Assembly: GCA_003978395.1 (NCBI GenBank)
Contig: QNZV01000074.1
Span: forward strand, 1-26,724
DNA from: Sulfurovum sp.
Lineage (GTDB): Bacteria; Campylobacterota; Campylobacteria; Campylobacterales; Sulfurovaceae
Direction of reading: 5' to 3'
Length of the DNA stretch: 26,724 bases
Under the pieces are notes generated by a model, which had not been told where the DNA came from, searched no databases, and worked only from the letters and a program-made list of their open reading frames with translations. Made by a program: the position numbers and the translations under genes. Below, piece by piece: positions 22,959 through 26,724 of this stretch (positions within the stretch are counted from its first letter, which is position 1; every line of letters begins with the position of its first letter).

Positions 22959-25224
22959 AATCATATGGAGTGTTAAGCTTAAATTTATAGCGATGTTAAA
23001 AGAGATAAAATGGAACTTCTCTTTTAGAAAACAGGATATTCAAACAACAAAAGAGTTTTTCTCTATGCTTTTTCATCTATTTTTAGTCCATTTTATTCTT
23101 GTTGTTTCAGATATTATTAGATTTTTAAAGTTTATGAAAAGTATAATTATTAAAAAAATTATTTTCATTCCTTTAATCCTTATGATTCTGCTTTTTACTA
23201 TCTATTTATCCTTTATCAATGGTTCTGCAAAACATCAACTATTTGAAGAGAAAATTTTTCCTAAATTTTATTACGATACAGCTATTGAACTTCGTGACCC
23301 CAAAGATAGATTTGCAGGAACAATTGCACAACCTCAAAGTTTGGTAACCAATCCATCGCTCTTTATAGACCAAGTACCTTCTGTTTTTTGGTCACTCCTA
23401 CAAGAGAAATATGACCCCTCTTTAAACTTTGATAGTAATGCAACGATGTTTTATGAAGCACTCTTTAATGGAGGTTATTACAATGGAATTGATGTCTCTG
23501 CACCATTAACAGAGAGTAAAAAATTGATAGTGCATATGATTACAGAGCAAAATTTAAATATAAAACAAAACTTAACATTAACTCAACAACTCATTAATGC
23601 CTTTATTAAAAAACATCCTTTTGAAAAAAATACCAATAACATCAAGCGTTTGAAACTGGCAAAAACATTTTTTCATCAACTCAAAGCAGATAACGGTCTA
23701 AATTTTAAAGCATGGTTATTAACTCAACGAGATTTCTTTATTCTTAATAGAAAAGGCTATGGACTAAAAGATTGTGTCGAAATCTTCTTTGGAAAAGCCA
23801 TGGATGATTTATCTACGGCAGAACAAGCCATTTTACTTGTACTCTATGACAAACCTTATCAGATGAATCTCTCTTTAAAAAAGCAGAAAAAAGAGTGGGA
23901 ACGTATTAAAAAGAGTGCCATCACTCTAATTGATAATTCAGAAGTTATTAAAAATCACTATAGAGTTGTTTCAGACATAAAAAAGATGCCTTTTCCTAAA
24001 CTTCCTTCTTTCCCTGATTCTCTTATGGAGGTAGTAGGACAAATTACTTCTAAAAATAAAGAGCAGTTCAGCTCTTTACCGACACGAAGTGATGCCTTGT
24101 TACAGAGTTTAAAAGCACCACTCAATGAAGACTTAGATAAGCTGTTTCAAGAGTACAGTATCTCTCCAAAAAGCAAACTGCTTACAAAAGTCACATTAAA
24201 TTTTGACCTCAATGAGAATTTCTATTTTAACCACTACTTTAAAGCTCAAATAGAGTCTTTGCTTTTAGCAACATCTTGGGTCTCTGTGGTCAATGAAGAG
24301 GGGAATATGATTCGTCTACATCAACAAAATACTGAGTATCTACATCCTCAACCAATTGGAAATATTAGTAAACTCTTTTCGACCCTACTTTTTGTTGATA
24401 GAGGCGATAAATATTATACTAAATATTGTAATAAAAGCTCCAAAAATGAGTTACTATCAGAAAAAGGTTATAAAATCTGTATTCCTCAAGCATGGATAGA
24501 TAGTCGAAGAGTTTTTGCTTCAAATAAAATGCTTCCTATCTATGATGCTTTTATAAAATACAAAGAACAAGATAGACGTGGAGATAATGTCTACTATGAA
24601 CCGATATATAATAAGAAAATTGAAGCACTTTATCAAAATTTGGACTTAACTCCTTTAGAAAACAATGAACCAAGAGTTGGCTTGGGTACAGGGAAATTGG
24701 AGATGACTCCTTTAGAGTTACAGACATCATTACATAAAATTACCCAACTTCTCTACAATCCAAATCATATTTTTCATGGATTAAGACTTATAAAGTCATT
24801 TGAATATCATGATATTAACGAAAATAGAGTTGAAAAAGAGATAAAGTTTCACTCTTTTGAATCTCCTGAACAAATTTCTCCTACTTTTCAAAACTTTTTT
24901 ACAGAAGATAAAAGAGTAATATTAAAGACAATTTTCAAAACACCTATCTATAAAAGTTATGGTTCTCTACAGTGGCTCAAAAATTATATCAATGTTAAAT
25001 TTGTTTTTGCCAAAGAGAGTCATAAAAATGGTGTACATTGGCTGATTGGTGTGTTTAAAAAGTCGGGTAAATACTACAGCTTTACTATATTTTTAGAAGA
25101 TAAAAATCTTACTAAAATAGAAGTAAAATATCGTATTCAAAAACTATTAGAGTTAACCATAAAGTCAATTATAAAATCAAGAAAGATGAAATTTGAGTAT
25201 ATGAAACAGGTTTTTAGAGATTAA
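22951..25224 (+). CDS. Degenerate class A penicillin-binding protein-like protein
   Basis: The protein has 757 residues with hydrophobic segments at about 38-58 and 69-90. The order of class A PBP elements is recognisable: a GT51-like part with LTLTQQL (208-214), FFGKAMDDLSTAEQAILLVL (279-298) and a PBP-type start of the transpeptidase region (VTLNFDL, 414-420), then QPIGNISKLF (467-476) and GLGTGKLEMTPLEL (577-590). The catalytic motifs have changed. The SxxK position reads NISK (471-474), the SxN position reads ASN or SNK near 523-526, and the KTG position reads KES (688-690). In the GT part a Glu (152, QEKYD) stands near the first catalytic site, but the RKxxE and ILExYLN motifs are not recognisable. 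It is probably a pseudoenzyme or a strongly altered one. It overlaps its partner gene by eight bases. Confidence 0.8.
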   Translation: MLEIIWSVKLKFIAMLKEIKWNFSFRKQDIQTTKEFFSMLFHLFLVHFILVVSDIIRFLKFMKSIIIKKIIFIPLILMILLFTIYLSFINGSAKHQLFEEKIFPKFYYDTAIELRDPKDRFAGTIAQPQSLVTNPSLFIDQVPSVFWSLLQEKYDPSLNFDSNATMFYEALFNGGYYNGIDVSAPLTESKKLIVHMITEQNLNIKQNLTLTQQLINAFIKKHPFEKNTNNIKRLKLAKTFFHQLKADNGLNFKAWLLTQRDFFILNRKGYGLKDCVEIFFGKAMDDLSTAEQAILLVLYDKPYQMNLSLKKQKKEWERIKKSAITLIDNSEVIKNHYRVVSDIKKMPFPKLPSFPDSLMEVVGQITSKNKEQFSSLPTRSDALLQSLKAPLNEDLDKLFQEYSISPKSKLLTKVTLNFDLNENFYFNHYFKAQIESLLLATSWVSVVNEEGNMIRLHQQNTEYLHPQPIGNISKLFSTLLFVDRGDKYYTKYCNKSSKNELLSEKGYKICIPQAWIDSRRVFASNKMLPIYDAFIKYKEQDRRGDNVYYEPIYNKKIEALYQNLDLTPLENNEPRVGLGTGKLEMTPLELQTSLHKITQLLYNPNHIFHGLRLIKSFEYHDINENRVEKEIKFHSFESPEQISPTFQNFFTEDKRVILKTIFKTPIYKSYGSLQWLKNYINVKFVFAKESHKNGVHWLIGVFKKSGKYYSFTIFLEDKNLTKIEVKYRIQKLLELTIKSIIKSRKMKFEYMKQVFRD

Positions 25225-25237
25225 AAAAGGAGAGAGA

Positions 25238-25738
25238 ATGATTTATATACTAGATGTTCAATATAATGGTAATATTGATGGATTAGTCGCATGTATAGGA
25301 TTCAAAAATTGGAATGATGAGAAACCCTCTTATGCCAAAACACATTTTATAGAGAATATAGAACCTTATGAAGCGGGTTCTTTTTATAAACGAGAGTTGC
25401 CTTGCCTTTTGGAAGCGTTAAAAGATTTAGACAATATAGAGTGTGTAGTAGTTGATGGATATGTTTGGTTAGGAGAAGTTGGGCATGATGGCTTAGGAAT
25501 GCATCTATATCATGCTTTAGATAAATCAATCCCAATTATAGGCGTGGCAAAAACTCCATTTATAGGGACACCTAAAGAGTGTGAAATTTTTAGGGGGAAG
25601 AGCCTAAAACCACTATTTGTTACTTCTGTTAATATTGGTTTAGAAGAGGCAAAAAATGCTATTCTTAGTATGCACGGAGAGTATCGCTTACCTACACTTT
25701 TAAAAAAAGTTGATAGTCTGTGTCGAGGTGTTTCTTAA
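25238..25738 (+). CDS. nfi: Endonuclease V
   Basis: Endonuclease V cuts DNA near deaminated bases such as hypoxanthine. The protein has 166 residues, shorter than E. coli Nfi (about 220). It keeps the main blocks: LDVQY with Asp6, the family pattern YEAGSFYKRELPCLLEAL, VVVDGY with the central Asp (about 73), GLGMHLYHAL and PIIGVAKTPF. The usual DG-G-aHPR block is changed to a longer segment DGYVWLGEVGHDGLGMH. A strong GGAGAGAG site lies before the ATG, 13 bases after the PBP-like gene. The dehydrogenase gene follows after four bases, so these genes may share a transcript. Confidence 0.82.
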   Translation: MIYILDVQYNGNIDGLVACIGFKNWNDEKPSYAKTHFIENIEPYEAGSFYKRELPCLLEALKDLDNIECVVVDGYVWLGEVGHDGLGMHLYHALDKSIPIIGVAKTPFIGTPKECEIFRGKSLKPLFVTSVNIGLEEAKNAILSMHGEYRLPTLLKKVDSLCRGVS

Positions 25739-25742
25739 AAAA

Positions 25743-26724
25743 ATGAAAGAGTTTGAAAATCAATATAATTTTAGTAAAAAAGAGTGGGAAAGTTGTTTAA
25801 AAGTCTTAACTACTCTAAAAGAGAATCCTCTAAATAACCCTGACAACAAAACTTTTGGAGCATTGATTACCAAGATTCATAAAAATGCAAAAAAAGAGTT
25901 AAAGCTTATTCCTATTGAAACAAATGATGTATCTGTTGATACGAAAAAAATAGTAAAACGAAAAAAGAGACGAGAGATACATAAAGAGTTTGATTTAGGT
26001 CTGGTTAAAGCGTCCCATATTGTACATAATGCTTTGTCCAAACATACTCTATTTTCACATGATAAAAAAATAGAAACTTTCTTTAGACCATTAAAAAGCT
26101 CTAAGCGTTGCTACTGTTGTGATGTGACATACTCTAAAATTCACTCTTTTTATCATAAACTTTGTCCTGATTGTGCAACATTCAATTATGAACAACGAGG
26201 ATTAGAGGTTGATTTAAGTGGGCGTAATGTTATTTTGACAGGAGGAAGAGTAAAAGTAGGGTATGCCACTGCTTTAAAATTTTTACGAAGTGGTGCAAAT
26301 CTTATGGTTACGAGTCGTTTTCCTGCTTTGAGTTTGGAGCAGTTTAAAAAAGAAAAAGATTATGAAGAGTGGGCGAATAGATTAACCGTTTATGGCTTGG
26401 ATTTGCGTAACCTAAAAGCCATTGAAGAGTTTGTAGCGTTCTATAAATCTAAATATAAAAGTTTGGATATTTTGGTTAACAATGCTGCTCAAACGATTAA
26501 ATATATGCAAGAGCAGTATCGACCATTGATTCAAAGTGAGCAAAAGTTACTTGCTAATAGCTCTGATTCAGAACTTATTCCTAACAAAACAGAAGTAGTG
26601 AATGAACTAAAAGCACTAGATTACATTGGTAGAACTATTGCAAAAACGCCACTCAATAGATTTGGTCAGCCTGTAGATTTTAGAGAGAAAAATAGTTGGA
26701 ACAGTACCTTAACAGAAATATCTA
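25743..26724 (+). CDS. Short-chain dehydrogenase with N-terminal zinc-ribbon extension, cut by window edge
   Basis: The visible 327 residues start with an unusual N-terminal part of about 155 residues. It is lysine-rich and helical and ends in a Cys4 knuckle: Cys123/126 and Cys141/144, both CxxC, 14 residues apart. A Rossmann domain follows. It has the nucleotide-binding TGGRVKVGYATALKFL (166-181), a basic position VTSR (189-192) that suggests NADP, an acidic DLR (220-222) and ILVNNAAQT (243-251). After this the chain has a long insert instead of the usual short helix; the YxxxK catalytic motif would lie outside the window. A GAGG site is 14 bases upstream, farther than usual. Substrate unknown. 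Confidence 0.83.
   Translation, partial: MKEFENQYNFSKKEWESCLKVLTTLKENPLNNPDNKTFGALITKIHKNAKKELKLIPIETNDVSVDTKKIVKRKKRREIHKEFDLGLVKASHIVHNALSKHTLFSHDKKIETFFRPLKSSKRCYCCDVTYSKIHSFYHKLCPDCATFNYEQRGLEVDLSGRNVILTGGRVKVGYATALKFLRSGANLMVTSRFPALSLEQFKKEKDYEEWANRLTVYGLDLRNLKAIEEFVAFYKSKYKSLDILVNNAAQTIKYMQEQYRPLIQSEQKLLANSSDSELIPNKTEVVNELKALDYIGRTIAKTPLNRFGQPVDFREKNSWNSTLTEIS

Noticed and set aside
22951..25224. Active penicillin-binding protein 1a
   Set aside because: The expected SxxK, SxN and KTG residues and the later GT51 motifs are not present where the alignment places them.
1..26724. CRISPR arrays, insertion sequences, prophage or toxin-antitoxin genes
   Set aside because: I saw no regularly spaced repeats, transposase, integrase or phage genes; small genes at 5553 and 6006 lack any partner pattern of a toxin-antitoxin pair.

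Overview
The window is low-GC bacterial DNA, very rich in A and T. It most likely comes from the Campylobacterota (Epsilonproteobacteria), perhaps a free-living sulfur-oxidising lineage related to Sulfurimonas, Sulfurovum or Thiovulum. The evidence is a proS-hemC neighbourhood (hemA-proS-hemC is a known epsilonproteobacterial gene order), HemJ as the late haem enzyme, promoters with a strong TATAAT box but no clear -35 box, and AAGGA ribosome binding sites. The genus is inference. I see no insertion sequence, CRISPR array, tRNA or rRNA.

Layout. Bases 1-6209 are on the minus strand: a large alpha-2-macroglobulin-like exported protein cut by the left edge, then (reading leftwards) a small exported protein, an OmpR-type response regulator and a histidine kinase that form one unit, and a separate 67-residue protein. 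Bases 6406-9956 (+) hold proS, fxsA, a DsbA/DsbG-like thiol-disulfide protein and hemC. Next come two single genes (+): a membrane fatty acid desaturase and an M15 peptidase. Bases 11791-14145 (-) hold a DUF255 thioredoxin-like protein followed by a lipoprotein. Bases 14366-16995 (+) hold dsbD and a cvfB-like gene. A yidB-like gene follows, then an exported nuclease-like protein, hemJ and an L,D-transpeptidase lipoprotein. After an acyltransferase comes a two-gene unit (21474-25224) that I could not match to a known system, then endonuclease V and a short-chain dehydrogenase cut by the right edge.

Themes. Many products act in the cell envelope: a macroglobulin protease trap, a two-component sensor, disulfide exchange (DsbD, a DsbA/G-like protein, a DUF255 protein), peptidoglycan cutting or cross-linking (M15, YkuD) and lipid or polysaccharide modification (desaturase, acyltransferase 3). 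Haem synthesis is represented by hemC and hemJ.

The strongest candidate for something undescribed is 21474-25224. A four-helix membrane protein with a large, partly coiled-coil extracytoplasmic domain overlaps by 8 bases a protein that has the whole layout of a class A penicillin-binding protein but has lost the signature residues of the transpeptidase and probably most of the glycosyltransferase. Other points of interest are a ProRS without its INS editing domain, a DUF255 protein whose CxxC is SxxC, a zinc-ribbon extension on the dehydrogenase, a 56-base gene overlap that encodes a signal peptide, and several inverted repeats placed at promoters or start codons.
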